Shown: positions 18,482-27,129, counted from the first letter of the stretch. The stretch: 64,000 nt of DNA from Microbacterium sp. C5A9 (GCF_022627955.1 NZ_JABXGD010000004.1:124001-188000), one strand, 5' to 3'. Notes: generated by a model from the letters alone, not told the origin. Program-made: numbers and translations.

Positions 18482-19141
18482 TCAGTCGGCGTATCTCCGG
18501 CACCACTCGTACATGATCACGGCAGCCGCAGCACTCGCGTTGATCGACCGGGTCGAGCCGTACTGCGTGATCTCGATATGGGCGGATGCCGCGGCGAGCG
18601 CCGCCTCCGAGAGCCCCGGCCCCTCCTGCCCGAAGAGCAGAACACAGCGCTGCGGCAGGTCGGCGCGATCGACGGGCACAGCACCCTCGACGTTGTCGAC
18701 CGCGATGATCGGGATCCCCTGCGCCGCCGCCCATGCCGCGAACGTCTCGACGTCTTCGTGGTGCACGACGTGCTGATACCGGTCGGTGACCATGGCGCCG
18801 CGCTTGTTCCAGCGTCGGCGTCCGATGATGTGCACGGTGTCGGCGAGGAACGCGTTGGCACTGCGCACGATCGACCCGATGTTCATGTCGTGCTGCCAGT
18901 TCTCGATCGCGACGTGGAACGGGTGCCGCTGCGTGTCGAGGTCGGCGACGATCGCCTCCATGCGCCAGTAGCGGTAGCGGTCGATCACGTTTCGGGTGTC
19001 GCCCACCGCGAGCAGCTCGGGATCGTACTGCTCGTCCGTCGGCCACTCGGACTCGCCACCCGGCCAGGGGCCGACGCCGTAGCCGGGCTGAGGCGACGCG
19101 TCTCCGCTGTCCGTCGGGTTCCGGGCCGGCTGCGCATCCAT
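18482..19141 (-). CDS. SpoU/TrmH-family RNA 2'-O-methyltransferase
   Basis: The 219-aa SPOUT enzyme shows all three knot motifs: NIGSIVRSANAF (motif 1), LLFGQEGPGLS (motif 2) and ITQYGSTRSINASAAAAVIMYEW (motif 3, catalytic Ser/Asn region). It methylates a ribose in tRNA or rRNA with S-adenosylmethionine; the target is not predictable. The first 60 residues are a variable extension. The ATG at 19141 has TACGCT exactly 6 nt upstream. It is divergent from mntH, so its promoter lies beside the mntH operators. Confidence 0.88.
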   Translation of the reverse strand: MDAQPARNPTDSGDASPQPGYGVGPWPGGESEWPTDEQYDPELLAVGDTRNVIDRYRYWRMEAIVADLDTQRHPFHVAIENWQHDMNIGSIVRSANAFLADTVHIIGRRRWNKRGAMVTDRYQHVVHHEDVETFAAWAAAQGIPIIAVDNVEGAVPVDRADLPQRCVLLFGQEGPGLSEAALAAASAHIEITQYGSTRSINASAAAAVIMYEWCRRYAD

Positions 19142-19175
19142 CCGGCAAGCGTATCCGCCACCCCCGCCATCGATA

Positions 19176-19191
19176 TTTAGGTGTACCGAAA
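19176..19191. promoter_or_regulatory. MntR-type operator 1 upstream of mntH
   Basis: TTTAGGTGTACCGAAA is a 16-bp imperfect palindrome. It covers the expected -35 region of the mntH promoter (the TACGAT box starts at 19199). Its arms match those of operator 2, 28 bp downstream. Confidence 0.75.
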
Positions 19192-19198
19192 AATCCGC

Positions 19199-19204
19199 TA
19201 CGAT
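19199..19204 (+). promoter_or_regulatory. -10 box of the leaderless mntH promoter
   Basis: TACGAT lies exactly 6 nt before the mntH ATG, so the transcript should begin at the start codon. The box sits between the two operators and shares its last base with operator 2. Confidence 0.65.
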
Positions 19205-19219
19205 TTCGGCATGCCTAAA
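19204..19219. promoter_or_regulatory. MntR-type operator 2 overlapping the mntH start codon
   Basis: TTTCGGCATGCCTAAA is a 16-bp near-palindrome whose central ATG is the mntH start codon. Together with operator 1 the shared form is TTT(A/C)GG-N4-CC(T/G)AAA. A bound repressor would block both the -10 element and the first base of the message. Confidence 0.75.
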
Positions 19220-20506
19220 AATTCCGTCGTCGACGATGCACCCGCCGGAGGAACCGCGCGGACCACCCCTCCGCGCAGTCTCTGGCTGCTCGGCCCCGCT
19301 CTCGTCGCCGGAGTGGCCTATCTCGACCCCGGCAACGTCGCGAGCAACATGACCGCGGGCGCCCAGTACGGCTACCTGCTCGTCTGGGTCGTCATCGCCG
19401 GCAACGTCATGGCCTGGCTGATCCAGTACCTGTCGGCCAAGCTCGGCGTCGTCACCGGGCAGAGCCTCCCCGAGGTCCTGGGCGCGCGCCTCACGAGACC
19501 GTGGGCTCGGCGGGCCTACTGGCTGCAGGCCGAGCTCGTGGCCATGGCGACCGACCTGGCCGAGGTCATCGGCGGCGCGGTCGCCCTGTACCTGCTGTTC
19601 GACATCCCGCTGCTGCTCGGCGGGGTGATCACCGGCGCCGTGTCGATGATCCTGCTGGCCGTGCAGAGCCGTCGCGGTGCACGCCCCTTCGAGTTCGTGA
19701 TCATCGGGCTCATGCTCATCATCACGGTCGGCTTCGTCGCCGGGCTCTTCGTCGCACCGCCCGACCCTGCCGGAGTGGTCGGCGGTCTCGTCCCGCGCTT
19801 CGAGGACACCGGATCGGTGCTGCTCGCGGCATCCATCCTCGGCGCGACGATCATGCCCCACGCGATCTACGCCCACTCGTCTCTGACCCGCGACCGGTTC
19901 GGCTCGGCGGCAGCGCACGCCCCGACCGAGGCGGCGCGCACCGAGACGTCGCGCATCCGCCGCCTGCTCACCGCCACCCGCTGGGACGTCTCGATCGCGA
20001 TGCTGATCGCCGGCACGGTGAATCTCGGCATCCTGCTGCTGGCGGCCGCCAACCTGGCCGGGGTCGAGGGCACCGACTCGCTCGAGGGTGCGCACGCAGC
20101 CCTCGCAGCCGGACTCGGCCCCGTGGTCGCCACCTTCTTCGCGGTCGGGCTTCTCGCATCGGGACTCGCGTCGACGTCGGTCGGCGCCTACGCCGGGGCG
20201 GAGATCATGCACGGACTGTTGCACGTGCGCATCCCCCTGCTCGCGCGACGCCTCGTGACCCTCATTCCGGCCCTGGTGATCCTCGGCATCGGCGTCGACC
20301 CCACGCTCGCCCTCGTGCTCAGCCAGGTGGTGCTGTCGTTCGGCATCCCGTTCGCGCTGATCCCGCTCGTCGCGCTCACCGCGCAGAAGCGCACTCTCGG
20401 CATCTGGGCCAATCGCACCTGGACCACCGCCGCCGGCATCCTCGCATCCGTGCTCCTCATCGCACTCAACGGCGCTCTGCTCTGGCTGGTGCTCACGGGC
20501 GCCTGA
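19211..20506 (+). CDS. mntH: NRAMP manganese transporter
   Basis: Proton-coupled divalent metal importer. The 431-aa protein has the TM1 metal-binding motif DPGNVASNMTAGAQYGY near residue 40 and the TM6 motif MPHAIYAHSS near residue 215, whose A/M-x-x-H residues select Mn2+/Fe2+. Eleven hydrophobic segments are seen. An upstream in-frame GTG at 19181 is rejected: it lies inside operator 1 and before the -10 box. Regulation by an MntR repressor is read from the two operators. A matching MntR-type gene lies at 23672-24304. Confidence 0.93.
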   Translation: MPKNSVVDDAPAGGTARTTPPRSLWLLGPALVAGVAYLDPGNVASNMTAGAQYGYLLVWVVIAGNVMAWLIQYLSAKLGVVTGQSLPEVLGARLTRPWARRAYWLQAELVAMATDLAEVIGGAVALYLLFDIPLLLGGVITGAVSMILLAVQSRRGARPFEFVIIGLMLIITVGFVAGLFVAPPDPAGVVGGLVPRFEDTGSVLLAASILGATIMPHAIYAHSSLTRDRFGSAAAHAPTEAARTETSRIRRLLTATRWDVSIAMLIAGTVNLGILLLAAANLAGVEGTDSLEGAHAALAAGLGPVVATFFAVGLLASGLASTSVGAYAGAEIMHGLLHVRIPLLARRLVTLIPALVILGIGVDPTLALVLSQVVLSFGIPFALIPLVALTAQKRTLGIWANRTWTTAAGILASVLLIALNGALLWLVLTGA

Positions 20507-20526
20507 CCCAGCCCGGCGCCTGACCC
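20498..20526 (+). repeat. Short direct repeat at the mntH stop
   Basis: GGCGCCTGACCC occurs at 20498-20509 and again at 20515-20526, a 17-bp step. The first copy contains the mntH stop codon. It is probably a small local duplication with no function. Confidence 0.6.
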
Positions 20527-20563
20527 GCACAGCGCGCGCACAGCGCGCCGCGCGCACGGAGAA

Positions 20564-20603
20564 CCGCCCCGAGCCGGCACGGGAAGGAGTCGGCTCGGGG
20601 CGG
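20564..20603. terminator. Bidirectional hairpin between mntH and the PL11 lyase
   Basis: Perfect 13-bp stem (564-576 with 591-603) and a 14-nt loop, lying between two convergent genes. It has no clear U-tract. Position and stem length support a terminator acting on both strands. Confidence 0.7.
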
Positions 20604-20622
20604 CGGTCTGTCGACGCGGACG

Positions 20623-23208
20623 TCAGCGCCTGCGGAAGGTCTCCGTCCAGACCGACGTGGCGCCGTCGGCGATGCGATACCCGCTGTCGGGAACGGCGAC
20701 GACCGTCACCTCACCGGTGACACGCACCTTGCCGTTGCGCGAGGTGACCTCCTCGCCGTTCACGTAGTAGGTCACGCCCCTGACGTTCTTGGGCACCTGC
20801 ACCTCGTCGTGCGCCGTGCCGGGGCGGTCCTTGAAGGTCGGCGCCTTCGGAGTCACGGCTGCGGTCAGCACGGGGACGTCCCCCCAGTCGAGGTCGCTCG
20901 CCAGGTAGTACGAGGTGTACGCCGGCTGGTTGTACGTCGTCTGCTGACGGGCGGTCTCGACCCGGTACTGCACGTCGTGCATCAGCGTCGTGAGCTTGTG
21001 CGCGGTCGGCTCGGTGGTCGTGAAGAACCGCAGCGCGCTCGAGTCCGCGGTGCGCACCAGCAGCTCCTCCCGCCAGTCGCCCAGCACGTCGGCGACGAGC
21101 GACGGGTTCCCCTTGGTGCCGTTGTTCGTGAGTGTGCCGGTCGCGGTCAGCACGGTTCCACGCGTCCAGTCGTCGATGGTCGGCGTCTGGGTGCCACTGC
21201 CGTTCACGAGCTGGGTGGTCATGTCACCGGCCCACCTGATCGACATGTTCGTCCCCGGGGTCTCGGGCTGCAGCACCTCTCCGGTCGCGCTCAGGAGACC
21301 GCTCCCTTCTGTGCCGCCCGGCATGCTCGACCACACCTCGATGCCCGGCACGTCGGGTCGCACGTCGCCGATCATGGCACGGCCGGTGTCGCGGCCCGAA
21401 TAGGCGCCGAACAGGGTCTCGCCGGTCGCCGCATCGCGCATCGCCGACCCGTAGGGGGCACTCGTGGCCCCCTCGTGGGCGGTCCAGATCTCGAGACCGG
21501 GGCGGCTCGGATCGATGTCGGCCACGTGCAGCGCGTCTCCGTGGCCGAGTCGCACGTTCTCGCCCGGCGCGGCGCTCCCCTCGGGCAGCACGTCGAACGA
21601 GCTGTAGAGCAGACTGCCGTCGTCGTCGATCGTGGCCGAGCCGTAGACGAGCTCCTGCCTGCCGTCGGCATCCACATCGGCGAAGCTGAGCGAGTGGTCG
21701 CCCTGCGTGGTGATCGTGCCGAACTCGGGATCCGTGCCGTCGCGCCCGTGCGGCGAGTCGTTGAAGGGGTTGGTCATCGGCACGTGGCCGCTGTCGACCT
21801 GCCAGCGCTGACTGAGGTTCTCGCCGTCCCAGTCGAACGTCGTGACGGTCGTGCGTGTGTAGTAGCCCCGGGCGAACACCGCGGAGGGATGCTCGCCGTC
21901 GAGGTATCCGACGCCTGCGAGGAAGCGATCGACGCGGTTGGCCGGCTCGACGCGCGACATCGCGTAGTCGCCCCACAGCAGGCCGTCGTCGCCGCGCTCG
22001 GTCGGATACGGGATGGTCTGCAGCTCCTCGCCGGTCGCGCTGTCGAAGACCGTGAGGTACTCGGGTCCGTCGACGATGAAGCCCTCGAACTCGCGCAGCA
22101 GGTTGCGGTCGCTGCGACTCGGTGCGTACACGTCGATGAAGGTGTCGGCGAGCTCCTCGGCGCTCTCCCGCGAGAGCGGGTAGTCATGCGTGATGGGCAG
22201 GCCCCACGCCTCTTCGAGGGTGGCGGGCCACTGCCCCGAGACGACCTCGTCCCGATCGCTCCAGCCGAGGAACATCTCGACGAGGTGCTCCTCGTAGTCC
22301 GCGGCGCTCAGCCGGTAGTCGTCGTCGTTCGAGTAGCCGGCGGCCACGTCGGACTCGGGCATCGTGATGTACGACTCGGCCGCCACGGAGCCGTCGTCGG
22401 CGTAGCGCACGGACTTCGTGCCCGGCGCCGTCTTCAGCATCGTCTCGGAGCGACCGTCGCCGTCGAAGTCGTAGACGAGGAACTGCGTGTAGTGCGCGCC
22501 GGCTCGGATGTTCACACCGAGGTCGAGCCGGTTCAGCAGCGTGCCGTCGAGCTCGTACGTGTCGAGGTAGACCGGGCCCGTGTAGCCCCGCTGCGAGACG
22601 TCCTTCGAGTTGGACGGATCCCACTTCACGACGTACTCGTACTGCCCGTCTCCGTCGACATCGCCGACCGAGACGTCGTTGGCCGCGTACGTGTACGTCT
22701 CGCCCCTGGGCGTGACGCCGTCGGCGGGCTTCTGCAGAGGCAGGTCGTGATGCCCCTCCGCCCAGGCGGTGACGGATGCCGAGGCGGATGCCGTCAGCTC
22801 GACGCCGTGCACCACGGGCACGACGGAGTACACCGAGTCGGCCGAGCCCTCGGCGTCGTCGTAGTTCGCGCTGTCGGTGACCGTGGCGATCTTCTCGCCG
22901 TCCCGGTAGACCGCGAAGTCCGGGCCGCTCAGACCCGTGGCGGTCGCACCGCCGGCCTCGGTCGCGAGCAGGCGCCAGCTGAGGAAGACTCCCTCGGCGG
23001 TCGACACGGCGACCAGACCGCGGTCGAGTGCCTCGAGCTGAGGGGTCGCGGGGCCGGGGTCGTGGCGCCCGGTGGAGGCGGATGCGGGGGCAGCGCCGGA
23101 TGCAGGGGCGGTGGTCGCAGCTCCTGCGCTCTGCGCGCCCCCGACGAGGAGGCAGCCGGCAGCCGTGACAGCCACGGCGGCGCGGAACGATCGGTGTCGG
23201 ATATTCAT
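20623..23208 (-). CDS. Secreted rhamnogalacturonan lyase, PL11 family
   Basis: Cleaves the rhamnogalacturonan I backbone of pectin by beta-elimination. The 861-aa protein starts with a Sec signal peptide (hydrophobic residues about 9-31, AQSAGA cleavage region). An N-terminal fibronectin-like segment follows, then the beta-propeller typical of YesW/YesX, including repeated calcium-binding DxDGDGxxE motifs (DVDGDGQYE, DFDGDGRSE, DVDADGRQE) and the conserved segment KWDPSNSKD. The C-terminal 80 residues form an extra Ig/FIVAR-like domain. A LacI-type operator lies 35-48 bp upstream. No other pectin gene lies next to it, so the enzyme is isolated in this window. Confidence 0.9.
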   Translation of the reverse strand: MNIRHRSFRAAVAVTAAGCLLVGGAQSAGAATTAPASGAAPASASTGRHDPGPATPQLEALDRGLVAVSTAEGVFLSWRLLATEAGGATATGLSGPDFAVYRDGEKIATVTDSANYDDAEGSADSVYSVVPVVHGVELTASASASVTAWAEGHHDLPLQKPADGVTPRGETYTYAANDVSVGDVDGDGQYEYVVKWDPSNSKDVSQRGYTGPVYLDTYELDGTLLNRLDLGVNIRAGAHYTQFLVYDFDGDGRSETMLKTAPGTKSVRYADDGSVAAESYITMPESDVAAGYSNDDDYRLSAADYEEHLVEMFLGWSDRDEVVSGQWPATLEEAWGLPITHDYPLSRESAEELADTFIDVYAPSRSDRNLLREFEGFIVDGPEYLTVFDSATGEELQTIPYPTERGDDGLLWGDYAMSRVEPANRVDRFLAGVGYLDGEHPSAVFARGYYTRTTVTTFDWDGENLSQRWQVDSGHVPMTNPFNDSPHGRDGTDPEFGTITTQGDHSLSFADVDADGRQELVYGSATIDDDGSLLYSSFDVLPEGSAAPGENVRLGHGDALHVADIDPSRPGLEIWTAHEGATSAPYGSAMRDAATGETLFGAYSGRDTGRAMIGDVRPDVPGIEVWSSMPGGTEGSGLLSATGEVLQPETPGTNMSIRWAGDMTTQLVNGSGTQTPTIDDWTRGTVLTATGTLTNNGTKGNPSLVADVLGDWREELLVRTADSSALRFFTTTEPTAHKLTTLMHDVQYRVETARQQTTYNQPAYTSYYLASDLDWGDVPVLTAAVTPKAPTFKDRPGTAHDEVQVPKNVRGVTYYVNGEEVTSRNGKVRVTGEVTVVAVPDSGYRIADGATSVWTETFRRR

Positions 23209-23225
23209 CGTCGAAATCCTTCTCT

Positions 23226-23238
23226 GGGCTCGAAGCCC
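23226..23238 (-). promoter_or_regulatory. Small hairpin in the PL11 leader
   Basis: GGGCT-CGA-AGCCC forms a perfect 5-bp stem with a 3-nt loop, just upstream of the AAGGA ribosome site of the lyase gene. It could modulate translation or mRNA stability. This is a weak call. Confidence 0.3.
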
Positions 23239-23242
23239 GCTC

Positions 23243-23256
23243 GGATAGCGTTTTCC
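23243..23256. promoter_or_regulatory. Possible LacI-family operator of the PL11 lyase
   Basis: GGATAGCGTTTTCC is an imperfect 14-bp palindrome with the central CG typical of LacI-family operators (5 of 7 arm positions match). It lies 35-48 bp upstream of the lyase start. The cognate regulator is not adjacent; the LacI protein at 62140 uses a different core sequence. Confidence 0.45.
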
Positions 23257-23354
23257 CGTGCCCGGTCGAAGCTACCCGCACGGGGTGCGCCCGTCAAGGA
23301 ATCCGCGCCGATTGAGACGATTCACAGGCAGCAGCGGCGATTAGGCTCGAAGTC

Positions 23355-23657
23355 ATGTCTGCCGAACACGCGCGCCGCACCGTCCGCATCCTCACGTGGA
23401 TCGGAATCGCGACCGGCGTGGTCGGCGGCCTCCTGGTCGCCTTCCCGACCGTGCTGCCCGTCGGAGGCCCGTGGGTGCAGCTCGCGCTGGGCGTCGCGAC
23501 GCTCATCCTCGCCTTCCGTGCGCGCAAGATCGGGATCGCCGAGATCGAGGGTTTCGACGGTCGCCTCTCGCTCTTCGCGGCGCTGCTCGGATTCCTCATC
23601 GTGTTCTTCGCGGGCCAGGTCGCCTTCGGCATCCTCGTCGACGTCGCCAACCCCTGA
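23355..23657 (+). CDS. Small three-helix membrane protein
   Basis: The 100-aa product has three hydrophobic segments (about residues 10-32, 37-52 and 71-93) separated by a short charged loop, RARKIGIAEIEGFDGR. No family is recognised. TAGGCT lies 7 nt upstream of the ATG. It ends 14 bp before the mntR-type gene, but that gene has its own promoter box inside the gap. Confidence 0.65.
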   Translation: MSAEHARRTVRILTWIGIATGVVGGLLVAFPTVLPVGGPWVQLALGVATLILAFRARKIGIAEIEGFDGRLSLFAALLGFLIVFFAGQVAFGILVDVANP

Positions 23658-23671
23658 TCTAGGCTGGACCC

Positions 23672-24304
23672 GTGGCATCCCCGGCAGCAGACGACTACCT
23701 CAAGACCGTCTACGCGCACACCGAATGGCAGGATGCGCCGATCACCCCCTCGGTGCTCGCCGCGAAGCTCGGCATTGCCCCGTCGTCGGTGACCGAGATG
23801 GTCAAGAAGCTCGCCGCCGCCGGACTCGTCTCGCACGTCCCGTACGGTGCGGTGCGCCTGACGGAGGCCGGCACGCAGCGCGCCCTCGCGATGGTGCGGC
23901 GTCATCGGCTGATCGAGACCTGGCTCGTGCGGGAGTTCGACTACGGCTGGGACGAGGTGCACGACGAGGCCGAAGTGCTCGAGCACACCATCAGCGACCG
24001 TCTGCTCGAAGGCATCGACGCCCGACTCGGACGCCCCCGCTTCGACCCGCACGGCGATGCGATCCCGGATGCCGCGGGTGTCGTCGACCGCGAGCCCTTC
24101 GTGCTGCTCGCCGACGCCCCGACCGGGCATATCGGCCGCGTGCTGCGCGTCGACGACCGCGACCCCGAGCTGCTGCGCGCGCTGGAGGCGACCGGCGTCG
24201 TCGTCGCCGCGACCGTCACGACCACCACCTCGGGCATCGAGCTCGCCGGCGTCGAGACCGCGCTCCCCGAGGGCGCGGCCGGAGTGGTCTGGCTCAGCGC
24301 CTGA
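23672..24304 (+). CDS. mntR: MntR/DtxR-family metal-dependent repressor, MntR subtype
   Basis: The 210-aa protein has a winged helix-turn-helix (residues about 5-70), a dimerisation/metal domain (to about 140) and a C-terminal FeoA/SH3-like domain. Metal ligands can be aligned with IdeR and MntR: D8, H78, E82, H97, E101, E104, H105. Position 8 is Asp, where IdeR has Met10, and position 101 is Glu, where IdeR has Cys102. Both substitutions are the MntR pattern and point to Mn2+ sensing. A GTG start with TAGGCT 6 nt upstream indicates a leaderless message. The obvious target is mntH at 19211, whose promoter carries two matching palindromes. Confidence 0.88.
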   Translation: MASPAADDYLKTVYAHTEWQDAPITPSVLAAKLGIAPSSVTEMVKKLAAAGLVSHVPYGAVRLTEAGTQRALAMVRRHRLIETWLVREFDYGWDEVHDEAEVLEHTISDRLLEGIDARLGRPRFDPHGDAIPDAAGVVDREPFVLLADAPTGHIGRVLRVDDRDPELLRALEATGVVVAATVTTTTSGIELAGVETALPEGAAGVVWLSA

Positions 24305-24391
24305 GCGCTGCCGCCCCGCCGCCCTGTCGCCTGTAGACCTGTCGCCGCAACCTGACACCTGCCCGTCACCGCGGGCCAATAGGCTGAGCAC

Positions 24392-25201
24392 ATGGCACAC
24401 CGCGATGACATCGAATGCTGGCTGACCGACATGGACGGCGTACTCGTTCATGAGAACGACGCCATCCCCGGAGCCGCCGAGCTGCTGGCCGGGTGGGAGC
24501 AGAACGAGATCCCGTACCTGGTGCTGACCAACAACTCGATCTTCACGGCACGCGATCTGTCGGCCCGTCTGCGTGCGAGCGGACTCACCGTTCCGGAGGA
24601 GCGGATCTGGACCTCCGCGCTCGCCACCGCCGACTTCCTCGCGCAGCAGCTGCCCGGCGGCTCGGCCTTCGTGATCGGCGAGGCAGGCATCCTCACCGCG
24701 CTGCACGAGGCCGGGTTCATCATGACCGAGACGAACCCCGACTTCGTGGTCGTCGGCGAGACCCGCAACTACTCCTTCGAGGCGATCACCAAGGCGATCC
24801 GGCTCATCATCCGGGGCGCGCGCTTCATCGTCACCAACCCGGATGCCACGGGTCCGTCCGCCGATGGCGTGATGCCGGCGACGGGCGCGATCGCCGCTCT
24901 CATCACCAAGGCCACCGGCAAGGAGCCGTACGTGGTCGGCAAGCCGAACCCGATGATGTTCCGCTCCGCGCTCAACAAGATCGGCGCGCATTCCAAGAAG
25001 ACCGGCATGATCGGCGACCGCATGGACACCGACATCATCGCCGGCATCGAGGCGGGCCTGCACACCGTGCTCGTGATGACGGGAATCAGCGACGAGGCCG
25101 AGGTGCAGAAGTACCCGTTCCGTCCCGACGAGATCGTCGACTCGGTCGCCGATCTCCTGCCGACCGTCACGGCCTCGATCCCGACGCTCGACGAGGACTG
25201 A
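24392..25201 (+). CDS. HAD-IIA phosphatase (NagD-like)
   Basis: The 269-aa enzyme has the HAD nucleophile motif D13-M-D15-G-V-L, the motif II segment VLTNNS near residue 45, the conserved Lys in GKPNPMMF, and motif IV in GDRMDTDI. The cap insertion is of the C2A type, as in NagD and 4-nitrophenylphosphatases. The likely substrate is a small sugar phosphate or nucleotide monophosphate. TAGGCT lies 6 nt before the ATG. It is followed one base later by the YdeI-type gene. Confidence 0.87.
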   Translation: MAHRDDIECWLTDMDGVLVHENDAIPGAAELLAGWEQNEIPYLVLTNNSIFTARDLSARLRASGLTVPEERIWTSALATADFLAQQLPGGSAFVIGEAGILTALHEAGFIMTETNPDFVVVGETRNYSFEAITKAIRLIIRGARFIVTNPDATGPSADGVMPATGAIAALITKATGKEPYVVGKPNPMMFRSALNKIGAHSKKTGMIGDRMDTDIIAGIEAGLHTVLVMTGISDEAEVQKYPFRPDEIVDSVADLLPTVTASIPTLDED

Positions 25202-25202
25202 C

Positions 25203-25772
25203 GTGGGCGCACTCGACGAGGGCGAGCGGGTCGTCGCAGCGGATGCGGCGACCTGGCGCGCCTGGCTCGAGGAGCACCACGAGCGCACTGCCGGAGTCTG
25301 GCTGCTGAGCGTGCGCGGCAAGGACTCCGGCGGCGTCGGCTACGACGATGCCGTGCGACACGCACTGTGCTTCGGCTGGATCGACGGCCCGGTGCGCACG
25401 TTCGACGATCGGACCGTGGGCCAGTGGTTCTCGCCACGACGGCGCGGCAGCGGCTGGGCGGCGACCAACAAGGCGCGCCTCGTCGACCTCGAGGCTGCCG
25501 GCCTGCTCGCGCCGGCCGGCATCCGTGTGCTGGAGGCCGCCAAGGCCGACGGGTCGTGGACCATGCTCGACGGCCCGGAGGCGGGCATCGAACCGCCCGA
25601 ACTGACCGCGGCACTCGATGCGGTTCCCGCCGCGCGCGCACACTGGGACGCGTTCCCGAAGTCGGTCAGGAAGTTCGGCCTGACACACATCGCGACGGCG
25701 AAGCGCGCGGAGACGCGTGCGGCGCGGATCGCCAAGATCGTGGCGGATGCCGCGGAGGGGAAGCGCCCATGA
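25203..25772 (+). CDS. YdeI/OmpD-associated family protein
   Basis: The 189-aa soluble protein carries the YdeI family segments: W-L-EEHHERTAGVWL, SGGVGYDDAVRHALCFGWIDG, and WFSPRRRGSGW...NKARL. The C-terminal half is a helical region including RKFGLTHIATAKRAETRAARI. The function is unknown; some homologues are linked to peptide resistance. The GTG begins one base after the HAD stop codon, and the end overlaps the next small gene by ATGA, so three genes form an operon. Confidence 0.85.
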   Translation: MGALDEGERVVAADAATWRAWLEEHHERTAGVWLLSVRGKDSGGVGYDDAVRHALCFGWIDGPVRTFDDRTVGQWFSPRRRGSGWAATNKARLVDLEAAGLLAPAGIRVLEAAKADGSWTMLDGPEAGIEPPELTAALDAVPAARAHWDAFPKSVRKFGLTHIATAKRAETRAARIAKIVADAAEGKRP

Positions 25773-25936
25773 ACCAGTCGGACCTGCTGTTCCTGGTGGT
25801 GATCCTGATCCTGCTCAGCACGCTGACGGTGTTCATCGTGCAGTTCGTGCGCTCGCGCCGTCGCGGCGGAGGAGAGGGCGGCGGTCGCGCGGGCTGGTGG
25901 GAAGGCCCCTGGGACGACGACGACCGCAAGCGCTGA
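25769..25936 (+). CDS. Small single-span membrane protein
   Basis: A 55-aa product with one transmembrane helix (residues about 6-26), a basic stop sequence RSRRRGG, a Gly-rich linker and an acidic Trp-containing tail (GWWEGPWDDDD). It overlaps the YdeI-type gene stop codon as ATGA, which supports genuine, coupled translation. Homologues would be easily missed because of size. Function unknown. Confidence 0.6.
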   Translation: MNQSDLLFLVVILILLSTLTVFIVQFVRSRRRGGGEGGGRAGWWEGPWDDDDRKR

Positions 25937-25971
25937 GCGCCGCCGACCTCCGGGGGCATCCCCCGCCGACC

Positions 25972-27129
25972 TCAGCCCAGGGTCAGACTGCGGACGCGTG
26001 CGACCGGCTCCGGCATCCGCAGCGGACCCGCTCCCGGCGTGATCGTGCCGAGTATGCGCGGCTCACGCGCCCCGGTACCGCCGGGCGTCACGGCCGCGAC
26101 GCCGTGCATCGTGCACCAGCCGATCAGGGCGAACAGGATCGCCTCCTTGCTGTCGACCGGCGCCCCGAGCTCGTCGGCCAGAACGACCTCGACGTCGGGG
26201 AGCGCCTCGCGCAGCCCCTGCATGATCAGGGGGTTGTGGCATCCGCCGCCTGACACCGCGAGGAAGCGGATGCCGGCGACCCGGACGTCCTGCGCGACCG
26301 TGCGCACCGTGAGCTCGGTCAGGGTGCGCACGAGATCAGCCGGCGCGATGCCGGGCCGCACCCGGTCGACATGCGCGCGCACGTAGTCGAGGTGGAAACG
26401 CTCTTTGCCGGTGCTCTTCGGAGCGGCCAGCGCGTAGTACGGGTCGGCCAGCAGAGCCGCGAGGAGCTCCTCGTCGACGCGGCCGGAGCGGGCGACCGCG
26501 GCATCCACGTCGTACCCGCGCTCGTTCAGCCCTTCGGCGACCACGACCGCATCGACGAGCGCGTTCGCCGGTCCGATGTCGTACGCCGAGAGCCCCTCGG
26601 GGCCGACGACGGTCATGTTGGCGATGCCGCCGAGGTTCACCGCGGCGGAGATTCCCGCACGACCGCGCAGAAGCAGTTCGTCGAGGAACGATACGAGCGG
26701 AGCACCGTGGCCACCCGCGGTGATGTCGCGGATGCGCACGTCGGAGACGACCGGTGCACCCACGCGCTCGGCGATCCACGCGGGCTGCCCGATCTGCAGC
26801 GTGCCGAGCGCATGGCCCGCATCGACCCAGTGGAACACGGTCTGACCGTGGGAGCTCACGGCGTCCACGCCCCCGACGGCGTCGGATGCGGAGGCCGCGA
26901 CATCGGCGAAGGCCTGGCCGATCAGAGTGTCCAGCTCGCAGACCTCGGCGAGCGTCGTCGGCGCAGGGGGCAGCGCGGCGATCAGTCGCGCGCGCAGTGC
27001 GGGGTCGTACGGGACGCTGTCTTCGTGCAGCACGGTGCCGCGCAGCTCGCCGTCGGTCTCGTCGAAGTCCACGACCGTGACGTCGATGCCGTCGTGTGAG
27101 GTGCCCGAGAGCAGTCCGAGTACGCGCAT
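25972..27129 (-). CDS. anmK: Anhydro-N-acetylmuramic acid kinase
   Basis: Peptidoglycan recycling enzyme converting 1,6-anhydro-MurNAc to MurNAc-6-phosphate with ATP. The 385-aa protein begins [23 protein letters not shown], the family phosphate motif (SGTSxDGxD), and has [12 protein letters not shown] near residue 92, [10 protein letters not shown] near residue 165, and a C-terminal [20 protein letters not shown] precedes the ATG. The expected partner MurNAc-6-P etherase (murQ) is not in the window. Neighbouring genes are unrelated. Confidence 0.92.
   Translation of the reverse strand: MRVLGLLSGTSHDGIDVTVVDFDETDGELRGTVLHEDSVPYDPALRARLIAALPPAPTTLAEVCELDTLIGQAFADVAASASDAVGGVDAVSSHGQTVFHWVDAGHALGTLQIGQPAWIAERVGAPVVSDVRIRDITAGGHGAPLVSFLDELLLRGRAGISAAVNLGGIANMTVVGPEGLSAYDIGPANALVDAVVVAEGLNERGYDVDAAVARSGRVDEELLAALLADPYYALAAPKSTGKERFHLDYVRAHVDRVRPGIAPADLVRTLTELTVRTVAQDVRVAGIRFLAVSGGGCHNPLIMQGLREALPDVEVVLADELGAPVDSKEAILFALIGWCTMHGVAAVTPGGTGAREPRILGTITPGAGPLRMPEPVARVRSLTLG

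Noticed and set aside
19181..19210. Longer mntH start at GTG 19181
   Set aside because: It lies inside operator 1 and upstream of the -10 box, so a transcript starting at 19211 would not include it.
20809..24336. A 1175-codon open frame on the plus strand opposite the PL11 lyase
   Set aside because: It is a high-GC shadow: it lies antisense to a protein with a signal peptide and many recognised motifs, shows Arg/Gly/Val-rich composition and no domain.
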